DNA from: Nostoc sp. NIES-3756 | Lineage (GTDB): Bacteria > Cyanobacteriota > Cyanobacteriia > Cyanobacteriales > Nostocaceae | Assembly (NCBI RefSeq): GCF_001548375.1 | Contig: NZ_AP017295.1 | Coordinates: 4,932,501-4,996,500, forward strand | Reading direction: 5' to 3' | DNA length: 64,000 nucleotides | Part shown: piece by piece, positions 56,951 through 64,000 of the stretch | How the letters are laid out: each line of letters begins with the position of its first letter | How positions within the stretch are numbered: the first letter of the stretch is position 1 | Position numbers and translations under genes: made by a program | Notes under the pieces: model-generated | What the model saw: only the letters and a program-made list of their open reading frames with translations | Databases searched by the model: none | What the model was told of the DNA's origin: nothing

Positions 56951-57651
56951 TGGAATTGCTGGGGAGTGGGGAGTAGGGAGCGGGCAAGTAGGGAGTGGGG
57001 GAGACAAGGGAGATGAGGGAGACAAGGGAGATAATAATTCACGTCTGCCTCCTGCCTCCTGCCTTTTGACTGTTGACTATGGACTGTTGACTATGGACTA
57101 ATGACTAATGACCAATGACAAATTTAACATCCCCGTAAGTACAAATACTCAATTATTCGTAATTTTCAGGTTTTTTTCTGTAAGTAACGAATATTTTTAT
57201 ATGGAGAACTTTATTTGCAAAGTGGGGAAATTGTTATAGAACAGTAACTAGAGATACGCTCAATGAGTAACAATACAGTGATGTAGTGCAACAAAACTCA
57301 AGGTTTAGAGCTTGCGTGTTTGTTGTTCTAGATCGATAATAATTGTCTAACCGGAAGTGTCTGGTTTCGCCAAGCAAAACCGGAGGTTATTGAGCGGATC
57401 ATCCAAAAAACACTTGATAGGCATAATGGTGGTGCAAGAATCTCATTTTTAACCCATCCTTTGCCGAAAGTTCCCTGACTTGCTTGTTGACATCTAACCA
57501 AGGCTTAAAATCTGAAGGGTAATGTAGAGCAGTAAGCCGATGAAAACGCGGGTTGTGTTGCAGCTAGGGTCATCTTAAGCCAATACTTACTTGTGACTAG
57601 AAAGATTATTATTTAATCAGTGTATTTTCACCCGCAACTTTCAAAGGGATA

Positions 57652-57670
57652 TATAATAGCGCATTATAAT
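57652..57670 (+). promoter_or_regulatory. Candidate -10 boxes for the response regulator gene
   Basis: Two TATAAT hexamers lie at 57652-57657 and 57665-57670, about 165 bases before the likely start. No good -35 was found. A long leader would then precede the gene. Confidence 0.35.
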
Positions 57671-57833
57671 ACTATTGCTCTGCGTATCCTTACTGGAATT
57701 TTGCCAATGCACTGGTGATGTCATCGAAAGTGAATACCACTTTTAAGACTCCAAGGAAGAAAGGGCAACTTAAGTGGGAAAAATGACAACATCTCAACAA
57801 TCCACCATATAAGGATAACCATTCAAGACCTTG

Positions 57834-58511
57834 ATGGATCGAAGCGCGACAAGTGCCACTGCTATGAAAGAGCCCAGCATGAAAGATCACAAACGACTCC
57901 TATTAATTGATGATGACCCTAACCTCATCTTGCTGGTGAAGGACTACTTGGAATTTAGAGGGTATGAAGTCGTCACGGCAGAAAACGGAAGAGAAGCTCT
58001 GGAAATTCTTGAACATGATGTTCCAGACATGATCATCTGTGACGTGATGATGCCAGAAATGGACGGATATACCTTTGTTGAACAAGTCCGGCAAAATGAA
58101 CGTACCAGTTGGATTCCTGTTCTTTTCCTCTCGGCGAAAGGACAAAGTGCAGACCGAGTTAAAGGTCTGAACAAAGGTGCAGATGTTTACATGGTCAAAC
58201 CTTTTGAACCAGAAGAACTTGTTGCACAAGTAGAATCTTCACTGAAACAGACTATCCGTTGGAAGGAACACCAAGCTAAAGGCGGGGAAAACGGTTCCCG
58301 CATCCAGGTTCCTTTTGATGTCCAGTTAACCCCAACCGAACTGAAGGTAGTACAGTTTGTTGCTAGGGGTTTAGCTAACCGTGAAATCGCTGAAGAATTA
58401 AACGTTAGTCAGCGCACTGTTGAAAGCCATGTGTCCAACATGTTGGGCAAAACCAATCTCCACAACCGTACCGAACTCGCTCGGTGGGCGATTGAAAATC
58501 AAATGGCTTAA
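57834..58511 (+). CDS. NarL/LuxR-family response regulator
   Basis: 225 residues from the ATG at 57834; ATGs at 57864 and 57879 (the latter with GAAAGAG upstream) are equally possible, and the receiver domain begins only at residue 19 or so. LLLIDDDPNLILLVKDYL is the acidic pocket, phospho-Asp70 in IICDVMMPEMDG, and MVKPFEPEELVAQ contains the conserved Lys. The C-terminal HTH (LTPTELKVVQFVARGLANRE, then IAEELNVSQRTVESHVSNML) is LuxR type. It resembles the Ycf29/NarL regulators of cyanobacteria and plastids. No kinase gene is adjacent, so its sensor is unknown. Confidence 0.88.
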   Translation: MDRSATSATAMKEPSMKDHKRLLLIDDDPNLILLVKDYLEFRGYEVVTAENGREALEILEHDVPDMIICDVMMPEMDGYTFVEQVRQNERTSWIPVLFLSAKGQSADRVKGLNKGADVYMVKPFEPEELVAQVESSLKQTIRWKEHQAKGGENGSRIQVPFDVQLTPTELKVVQFVARGLANREIAEELNVSQRTVESHVSNMLGKTNLHNRTELARWAIENQMA

Positions 58512-58514
58512 ATA

Positions 58515-58581
58515 GCTATCAGCATTCAGCCGTCAGCTTGATAATGATTAACTGACAGCTGACAGCTGATAGCTTTTATTA
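58515..58581 (+). terminator. Terminator after the response regulator
   Basis: AGCTATCAGC (58515-58524) pairs with GCTGATAGCT (58566-58575), followed by TTTATT. The 41-base loop can fold into a second hairpin GTCAGCTT/TTAACTGACAGCTGAC-type. Confidence 0.75.
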
Positions 58582-58743
58582 ATTCAAAATTCAAAATTCA
58601 GAAATCCTGATACCGTCTGAGTTTTAAAGTTTGCGTCTGTTACTGAATTTTGGAAAACTGCTATCAAGTAGCAAGAGGCAAATAGACTGAACTACATATG
58701 TCAGGTCAAGAAGCTCAAAACTTTCTGCCTCCTGCCTACCTAC

Positions 58744-60225
58744 TTAATTATTGAGTTCTACCATTTCACATACATTACCTCGGACGCTCCCCACACCCTT
58801 GGTAAATTGGCGGTCTTGCTTGTTGATGAGCATTTGCATTCCATATTTGGGAGCCATAACGATTAGTGCATCCCTGTCTAGCCGTTGCTGAGGAATGTAT
58901 TGCAGACGATATTGGGTTAACAGCATTGCCAGGACAATCTTAATCTCCATGAGTGCGAAGGGCGCGCCGATACAGATGCGAGAACCAGCACTGAACGGGT
59001 TGTATTCGTACATCGTGGGTTCTTTTTGTTCCCAGCGCTTGGGGTCAAACTTCTCTGGGTTGGGGAAGATTTCCGGCATGTGATGGGTATGGTAAATGCT
59101 GACGAAAACTTCTGTCCCTGTCGGTAATTCATAGCCTCCTAGAGATGTTGGTTGCGATGTCACCCGCGCGTTCCAAGGTACAGGGGGTAAAACTCGCAAG
59201 CTTTCTTTAATGACTCGCTCTAACAAGGGTAGTTGCTGCAACTTCTCTACAGTTGGTGGTGCGCCTTGCAAAACACTTTCTAACTCATCAAGTAAGTCGG
59301 CTGCTATTTGGGGATGTTGGGAAAGTAAAAACAACGTCCAAGTTAAAGCGTTGGCGCTGGTTTCATGTCCAGCCGCAAAGATGACGCTGACATGGCCTAG
59401 TAATTCATCTTCGGTTAGTCCTAAGCCACTTTCTGCATCCCGCGCTTGAATAAGCATTGAGAGGACATCCCCGGAGTCTAAGCCTTGGGTTTGTTTTTGG
59501 CGGATGAGAGTACGCATTTCATCATCTAGCTGCGCCATTAAACTCAGCATACGGTGGAAAGGTAGACCTGGGATATCGAATGGTAGGATGGCGATCGCAG
59601 GTGAACCCAACAAAGTACCAATTTGCTGCAATAATTTCGCACTTTTACCACCCTCATCACCAATATCCGCACCAAATAAGGTTTTAGTAGCGACTCGCAA
59701 AGTTAGCATTCGCATCACTTCACAAAGATTCACAGATTTACCTATTGATAATTGTTCTAAAACCGATTGGGTAATAGTCACAATATCATCACAATAAGAC
59801 TCAATACGCTGCCTATGAAAAGCTGGCATTAATAACTGGCGATGCTGACGATGAGTTGTACTATTAACGCCAAATAAACCTACACCAAAATGTTTTAAAG
59901 TTTCCGTGCGTGGAGACTCATTACGCTTGCGATACAAGCCTCCAGTTAACGGATATTTATGATAAATCTCATGCTGACTTGTAACTTCCCGAACATTTTC
60001 CGGGCCATAAGCCAGCACAGTACCAGGACAGTAATCTTCTGATGAGTAAAGATTTGTCCCGCCTCCTGCTACTAAAGACACCACTGAACCATATTTTTTA
60101 AATAGACGACGCGATAAAGCAATAGAGTCTTGAACATATTCTACAAGCGGTGCAATGCGTCCAAAAATGGGTAAAGGATTAGGCCCAGGTACAGTTAATC
60201 TTGGTCTATCGGTGGTTGTTGTCAT
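58744..60225 (-). CDS. Cytochrome P450, CYP110-like
   Basis: 493 residues. The I-helix motif VIFAAGHETSANALTW (about 281-296, A-G-H-E-T), the ExxR motif (VIKESLRVLPPVPWNAR, about 340-356) and the heme loop FSAGSRICIGAPFALMEI (about 411-428, with the Cys at about 418) are all present. The length and the sequence pattern fit CYP110, a family found widely in Nostoc-type cyanobacteria and linked to fatty acid or terpenoid hydroxylation. No ferredoxin or reductase gene lies next to it, so it would use a general ferredoxin. The gene stands alone on -. Confidence 0.92.
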   Translation of the reverse strand: MTTTTDRPRLTVPGPNPLPIFGRIAPLVEYVQDSIALSRRLFKKYGSVVSLVAGGGTNLYSSEDYCPGTVLAYGPENVREVTSQHEIYHKYPLTGGLYRKRNESPRTETLKHFGVGLFGVNSTTHRQHRQLLMPAFHRQRIESYCDDIVTITQSVLEQLSIGKSVNLCEVMRMLTLRVATKTLFGADIGDEGGKSAKLLQQIGTLLGSPAIAILPFDIPGLPFHRMLSLMAQLDDEMRTLIRQKQTQGLDSGDVLSMLIQARDAESGLGLTEDELLGHVSVIFAAGHETSANALTWTLFLLSQHPQIAADLLDELESVLQGAPPTVEKLQQLPLLERVIKESLRVLPPVPWNARVTSQPTSLGGYELPTGTEVFVSIYHTHHMPEIFPNPEKFDPKRWEQKEPTMYEYNPFSAGSRICIGAPFALMEIKIVLAMLLTQYRLQYIPQQRLDRDALIVMAPKYGMQMLINKQDRQFTKGVGSVRGNVCEMVELNN

Positions 60226-60605
60226 CTTTATCTAAAACACCAGGAATATAGAAATGTTAGTCTATTATTCCTTAATGAGATAATAAAAATTTGTTCTCAA
60301 TTGATGGGTTAACCTATTAAATATTTAATAATTTTTTGCTAGATAGAATACAGTATTTAATTAGCAGTTGTCGGTTGTTTTATAATAACTTTTTTATATG
60401 TGATATGTTTATTTTTTGAGTATCAAAATCATAAACATTATTCTGTTAAGTAGAAGCACTAAATTAAACTAAAAAAGAAGTTGCTGGGTTTCGACTGCGC
60501 TCAACCCTCGTCTTCTCTAGGATCGAGCATTGAGCGCAGTCGAAATGCGTCTTCTAAATAATTGTGTTCACATACTTATCATGCGTTTTTATCAACCCTT
60601 ATCCT
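60226..60605. other. Divergent intergenic region with a long inverted repeat
   Basis: TTTCGACTGCGCTCAA (60489-60504) and TTGAGCGCAGTCGAAA (60530-60545) are perfect 16-base inverted arms with a 25-base loop. It is a dispersed palindromic element type in cyanobacteria. No gene elsewhere in the region. The promoters for the P450 gene (-) and the nucleoside hydrolase gene (+) presumably lie here. Confidence 0.7.
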
Positions 60606-61532
60606 ATGCGTAAATTTATCATCGACACAGATACAGCTTCTGATGATGCCGTAGCGTTAATTATGGCGCACCATTGGCCGGATGTTGAAGTTTTAGCAGT
60701 AACAATAGTCAACGGTAATGTTCCCGTTGAACAAGGGGTAAAGAATGCTTTATACACCCTTGATGTATGCAACGCTTCTATACCTGTATATGTCGGTTGT
60801 AACAAGCCAATACTGCGGGAAGCTAGTTATGCTGATTGGTTTCACGGCAAAGATGGTATGGGTAACATGTTCTATCCAGAGCCGAAAAGCAAACCCCAAT
60901 TAACACATGCTATTGATGCGATTATTGAAACTATTAAAAAATATCCTGGAGAAATTACATTGGTAACGTTGGGGCCGTTAACAAATATTGCGGCTGCACT
61001 TTTAAAAGCGCCAGAAATAGCCCCATTAGTTCAGCGTTGCGTAATTATGGGGGGTGCTGCAAATACAGTTGGCAACGTCACACCTGCGGCTGAGTATAAC
61101 ATTTGGGTAGACCCAGAAGCCGCCAAGATTGTCTTTCATAGCGGTATGGCGATGGAGATGGTTGGTTGGGAATTGAGCCGCCACGATGCAGCGTTGACGG
61201 CGGCGGAAGTGGAAACAATAAGAAACTTCGGGACGGAAAGGGCGCATTTAGCGATGGACTGCAACAAAACAGCCTTAGAAGTTTCCATGAAAATGCAAGG
61301 TGCTGTTGGTTTAACTCTAGCTGATCCTGTAGCGATCGCAGTTGCCCTTGACCCAAATATTATCACCCGTCAAGGCAAATACTTTGTAGACGTGGAAATA
61401 AATAGCGAACTAACGAGAGGCGCTACAGTCGTCGATGAGCTAGGAGTTTTAAATAAACAGCCAAATATCAACGTAGTTTGGGAAATAAATGTACCCAAAT
61501 GGAAGGAAATTTTATATCGTTGTTTGCGGTAA
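60606..61532 (+). CDS. Nucleoside hydrolase (inosine-uridine-preferring type)
   Basis: 308 residues from the ATG at 60606 (MRKFIIDTDTASDDAVALIM); an upstream TTG-type extension at 60564 is not supported. The DTDTASDDAVAL motif supplies the calcium-binding aspartates, and PLTNIAAALLKAPEIAP, VIMGGAANTVGNVTPAAEYN (about 151-170) and the LADPVAIAVALDPN segment complete the active site (a His at the DxH region is not clear). Family members hydrolyse the N-glycosidic bond of ribonucleosides for purine salvage. Start of a free-standing gene on +. Confidence 0.9.
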   Translation: MRKFIIDTDTASDDAVALIMAHHWPDVEVLAVTIVNGNVPVEQGVKNALYTLDVCNASIPVYVGCNKPILREASYADWFHGKDGMGNMFYPEPKSKPQLTHAIDAIIETIKKYPGEITLVTLGPLTNIAAALLKAPEIAPLVQRCVIMGGAANTVGNVTPAAEYNIWVDPEAAKIVFHSGMAMEMVGWELSRHDAALTAAEVETIRNFGTERAHLAMDCNKTALEVSMKMQGAVGLTLADPVAIAVALDPNIITRQGKYFVDVEINSELTRGATVVDELGVLNKQPNINVVWEINVPKWKEILYRCLR

Positions 61533-61572
61533 TTAAGTCAATAGTCCATAGTCAACAGTCCATAGTCCAAAG
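61530..61572. repeat. STRR-type short repeat after the nucleoside hydrolase
   Basis: AGTCAATAGTCCATAGTCAA and CAGTCCATAGTCC words in tandem, directly after the stop codon. Confidence 0.8.
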
Positions 61573-61735
61573 GTAGAAGGCTTCTTCCTTTTCTCTTTTC
61601 CCTTTCTCCTTCATCTCCCCCTACTCCCTACTCCTCAGCCTCAACTACTATCTTGCGACTGCTAGATGAATTTATTGGAACCTTTGCCAAAGTAAGGTTA
61701 AAATCACAGGCAAACTTTAAATCTGGAGTGGGACT

Positions 61736-62224
61736 ATGAAGACTGCGGAAAAGTTGGCTGCTGGTTGGTTATTAACACTCGGATTCACGTTTCTTACATT
61801 ATCAGCTTCTGCGGTAGCGCAAATTCATACCATGCTTAAACCCATACCCACAGGTAATAATGAGCTGATTGTGGTTGATGATGTAAATATCCCTGCTCTC
61901 AATGAACTAAAAAATACTGCTACAAATGGTGTGATATTTGGCGTGCCGACAATTATTTTAGGAACGTGGCTCGGTGTAGGGCTATACTTGCAAGAAAGAA
62001 ATTCCAAGAAAGCACTTCAGCAGCAATTAAGCGATCGCCTACAAGCTACCTTTTATGGGATGATCCAAGAGAATCAAGGAAGGATTACAGTTTTAGGCTT
62101 TGCCATGCAGTCACAACTCCCTACAGCCACTGCTAGGGAATATTTAGATAATAAAGCTAAAGAATTAAACGCTAATTTCAAAGTTAGTGAAGAAGGTTCA
62201 GTATCATATCATTTTGATGTCTGA
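61736..62224 (+). CDS. Predicted exported/membrane protein, family not recognised
   Basis: 162 residues. The N-terminus (KLAAGWLLTLGFTFLTLSAS, ending in AVAQ) looks like a signal peptide or signal anchor; a second hydrophobic segment (GVIFGVPTIILGTWLGVGLY, about 63-82) is a transmembrane helix. The C-terminal half is polar, beginning LQERNSKKALQQQLSDRLQA, with MIQENQGRITVLGFAMQS and NANFKVSEEGSVSYHFDV. A role cannot be deduced. It is followed 27 bp later by the DUF423 gene, so the two are probably co-transcribed. Confidence 0.72.
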   Translation: MKTAEKLAAGWLLTLGFTFLTLSASAVAQIHTMLKPIPTGNNELIVVDDVNIPALNELKNTATNGVIFGVPTIILGTWLGVGLYLQERNSKKALQQQLSDRLQATFYGMIQENQGRITVLGFAMQSQLPTATAREYLDNKAKELNANFKVSEEGSVSYHFDV

Positions 62225-62251
62225 TTCCCTATCTCTTGACAATTTAGTCTA

Positions 62252-62632
62252 ATGACGCAGATTTTTTTAAGCGTAGCAGCCATTTTAGGTGGTTTATCTG
62301 TTGCTGCTGGGGCTTTCGCTTCCCATGCCCTACGAGAGAAAATTAGTGAGCGATCGCTAGAAATTTTTGAAACTGGCGCTCGTTACCAAATGTACCACGC
62401 TCTAGCACTCCTACTAGTAGCCGTCTTAATAACTCGCCTAGAAACACCACCAACAACCTTGATAGCAAGTGGCTGGTTATTTATTCTAGGCATTGCCATT
62501 TTTTCCGGCAGCTTATATGCCCTCAGCCTAACTGGAATTAAAATTTTAGGTGCTATCACCCCACTCGGCGGTGTTGCCTTTTTACTTGGCTGGGGTGCTT
62601 TAGCTGTCGCCGCCTTCAGTTTAAAGTTTTAA
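62252..62632 (+). CDS. DUF423-family membrane protein
   Basis: 126 residues with four membrane helices. The N-terminal AAILGGLSVAAGAFASHALR, the KISERSLEIFETGARYQMYH region (the DUF423 signature, about 29-48) and the G-x-L-F-S-G-S-L-Y-A-L-S-like helix are all present (YALSLTGIKILGAITPLGGV). The family (YgdD type) is widespread; its function is not known. It shares the strand and a short 27-bp gap with the preceding gene. Confidence 0.93.
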   Translation: MTQIFLSVAAILGGLSVAAGAFASHALREKISERSLEIFETGARYQMYHALALLLVAVLITRLETPPTTLIASGWLFILGIAIFSGSLYALSLTGIKILGAITPLGGVAFLLGWGALAVAAFSLKF

Positions 62633-62665
62633 AAGCGTCAAAAATCAAAACCTCTTCTCTTGTGT

Positions 62666-62722
62666 TCTCTGCGTCTCTGTGGTTAATAAAGTTTAAACCA
62701 CAGAGGCACAGAGACACAGAGA
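62666..62722. repeat. Imperfect long inverted repeat after the DUF423 gene
   Basis: TCTCTGCGTCTCTGTGGTT (62666-62684) and AACCACAGAGGCACAGAGAC (62696-62715, continuing ACAGAGA) are inverted with a few mismatches. It is a dispersed cyanobacterial palindrome also related to the rnj terminator words. It could act as a terminator for the DUF423 gene, although no T tract follows. Confidence 0.7.
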
Positions 62723-62790
62723 TTAAATTTTGAGTTATTAATAATCAAGCATCCTGCTCAATGTTTAGTAAACTAAATAACTAACAAGCC

Positions 62791-62823
62791 TTCAAAGCTT
62801 CCTAGCCCGGCGGGAGCATTGAA
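62791..62823 (+). promoter_or_regulatory. Leader hairpin before lysC
   Basis: TTCAA-A-GCTTCC (62791-62802) pairs with GGGAGC-A-TTGAA (62812-62823), an 11-bp stem with one A-A mismatch, one G-T pair and a 9-base loop. It ends 30 bases before the lysC ATG, a place for an attenuator or mRNA-stability element. I did not recognise a known riboswitch consensus here. Confidence 0.45.
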
Positions 62824-62853
62824 AGAAGTAGGCAACTTGATTTACTTAAAGAT

Positions 62854-64000
62854 ATGGCGCTTATAGTTCAGAAATTCGGTGGTACATCTGTCGGTTCAGT
62901 CGAACGCATCCAAGCAGTAGCACAGCGTGTCTATAAAACAGTACAAGCAGGAAATTCACTGGTTGTAGTAGTTTCCGCTATGGGGAAAACTACCGATGGA
63001 CTCGTCAAGTTAGCCAATGAAATTTCTCACAACCCTAACCGCCGGGAAATGGATATGTTGCTTTCTACAGGCGAACAAGTCACCATTGCGCTTTTGAGTA
63101 TGGCATTGCAGGAACTCGGACAACCAGCAATTTCCATGACTGGCGCACAGGTAAGTATTGTTACTGAAGCTGAACATACTCGCGCCCGAATTTTACACAT
63201 CGAAACTGAGCGCCTACAACGTCATCTAGATGAAGGGAAGGTGGTTGTCGTAGCTGGGTTTCAAGGCATATCTAGCAACGGTGAATTAGAAATTACCACC
63301 TTGGGACGGGGTGGTTCCGATACCTCAGCCGTAGCTTTAGCCGCCGCCTTACAAGCAAACTTCTGTGAAATTTATACAGACGTACCGGGTATTCTCACTA
63401 CAGACCCCCGCCTCGTTCCTGAAGCCCAGTTAATGGCGGAGATTACCTGTAATGAAATGCTAGAGTTGGCAAGTTTGGGAGCAAAAGTCCTCCATCCCCG
63501 CGCTGTGGAGATTGCCCGTAACTATGGTATGCCTTTAGTAGTCAAGTCTAGTTGGACAGATGATCCTGGTACTTGGGTAACTACGCCCAAACCCCAAGGG
63601 CGATCGCTCGTCAATTTAGAATTAGCCCGTCCAGTGGATGAAGTAGAATTAGACACAGACCAAGCCAAGGTAGCCTTATTACGTGTACCCGATAAACCAG
63701 GGGTAGCAGCAAGGCTATTTGGGGAAATTGCCCGGCAAAAGGTAGACGTAGATTTAATTATTCAATCAATCCACGAAGGTAATAGTAATGACATCGCCTT
63801 CACCGTCACCACACCTATATTAAAACGAGCCGAAGCCGTAGCAGCTGCGATCGCTCCCTCCCTCCGTAACCCCACCAACCCCAAATCTGACGAAGCCGAG
63901 GTAATGTTAGAACAAAACATTGCCAAAGTCAGCATTGCTGGCGCAGGTATGATCGGCCGTCCTGGGGTAGCCGCGAAGATGTTTGCCACCCTAGCCGAAG
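62854..64000 (+). CDS. lysC: Aspartate kinase (cut by the window end)
   Basis: ATG at 62854 begins MALIVQKFGGTSVGSVERIQ. The N-terminal kinase motif KFGGTSVG (7-14), the SAMGKTTDGLVKLA segment, TTLGRGGSDTSAVALAAAL (about 149-167) and EIYTDVPGILTTDPRLVPEA (about 175-194) are aspartate kinase signatures. The frame stays open to 64000 (382 codons), with ACT-type sequence in the last part (VALLRVPDKPGVAARLFGEI), so the C-terminus and any further ACT domain lie outside. Aspartate kinase feeds the asd and dapA steps encoded at 31.7-33.7 kb on the same strand. ACT domains make it feedback-regulated by lysine and/or threonine. Confidence 0.95.
   Translation, partial: MALIVQKFGGTSVGSVERIQAVAQRVYKTVQAGNSLVVVVSAMGKTTDGLVKLANEISHNPNRREMDMLLSTGEQVTIALLSMALQELGQPAISMTGAQVSIVTEAEHTRARILHIETERLQRHLDEGKVVVVAGFQGISSNGELEITTLGRGGSDTSAVALAAALQANFCEIYTDVPGILTTDPRLVPEAQLMAEITCNEMLELASLGAKVLHPRAVEIARNYGMPLVVKSSWTDDPGTWVTTPKPQGRSLVNLELARPVDEVELDTDQAKVALLRVPDKPGVAARLFGEIARQKVDVDLIIQSIHEGNSNDIAFTVTTPILKRAEAVAAAIAPSLRNPTNPKSDEAEVMLEQNIAKVSIAGAGMIGRPGVAAKMFATLAE

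Larger units (their letters stand above)
56896..57833. other. Intergenic region between groESL and the response regulator
   Basis: Beyond CIRCE and K-box the region holds G-rich words (GGGAGTGGGGAGTAGGGAG, 56963-57030), STRR words of the GACTATGGACTGTTGACT type (57065-57118) and otherwise unfeatured DNA. No gene longer than 60 codons is supported; a 22-codon frame is noted separately. Confidence 0.5.

Overview
The window reads as a chromosomal segment of a filamentous, heterocyst-type cyanobacterium of the Nostoc/Anabaena group. Supporting signs are a hormogonium-polysaccharide (hps) locus, very frequent GCGATCGC octamers (HIP1) inside and between genes, many short tandem repeats of the STRR type, a stand-alone Mo-nitrogenase C-terminal-domain protein, a CYP110-like P450, and a groESL promoter carrying both CIRCE and K-box. 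The species assignment is inferred from gene content and style; no database was searched.

Layout. 1-11.2 kb: the 3' part of hpsA, three more pseudopilin genes (hpsB-D), three family-2 glycosyltransferases (hpsE-G type), a further pseudopilin, a nucleotidyl/glycosyl-transferase-like protein, an HpsJ-like membrane coiled-coil protein and another glycosyltransferase, all on + and apparently one surface-polysaccharide export region. 11.6-20.2 kb: a DUF502 protein, an ISAs1-type insertion sequence whose transposase is split by one base at an A8 run, nusB, ftsY, a GAF-PP2C (RsbU-like) phosphatase, ftsX and a DUF3598 protein. 20.2-26.8 kb: a structured, possibly transcribed intergenic region, an O-antigen ligase-like protein, a YaaW-family protein, a flavin amine-oxidase-like protein, two small unknown proteins and an alpha/beta hydrolase. 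26.9-30.7 kb: the proteostasis set tig-clpP-clpX on -. 31.7-35.8 kb: asd-dapA-rnj on + (lysine/diaminopimelate synthesis plus RNase J); lysC, the first enzyme of the same pathway, begins at the right end of the window.

36-44.5 kb: an anion permease, the Mo-nitro_C protein, a caspase-fold protein that has lost its catalytic dyad, rpmF, a molybdopterin oxidoreductase, an aldehyde dehydrogenase and a receiver-histidine kinase hybrid. 44.5-50 kb: the urease operon ureD-A-B-C on -, with an unrelated AT-rich orphan gene between ureB and ureC and an Rpn/DUF4351-like nuclease gene abutting ureC. 50-54.7 kb: a translationally overlapped radical SAM/methyltransferase pair, a second methyltransferase, a second Rpn-like gene and a tiny membrane protein. 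54.8-57 kb: groES-groL with CIRCE and K-box. 57.8-64 kb: a LuxR-type response regulator, a cytochrome P450, a nucleoside hydrolase, a small membrane protein, a DUF423 protein and lysC (cut by the window end).

Most genes are ordinary housekeeping or conserved cyanobacterial genes. The observations most worth following are the orphan gene inside the urease operon, the structured RNA candidate at 20.3-20.5 kb with a terminator on the - strand, the dead caspase with helical repeats, the split ISAs1 transposase with an A_AAA_AAA slippery site, and the overlapped radical SAM/methyltransferase pair. I found no CRISPR array, tRNA, rRNA or prophage.
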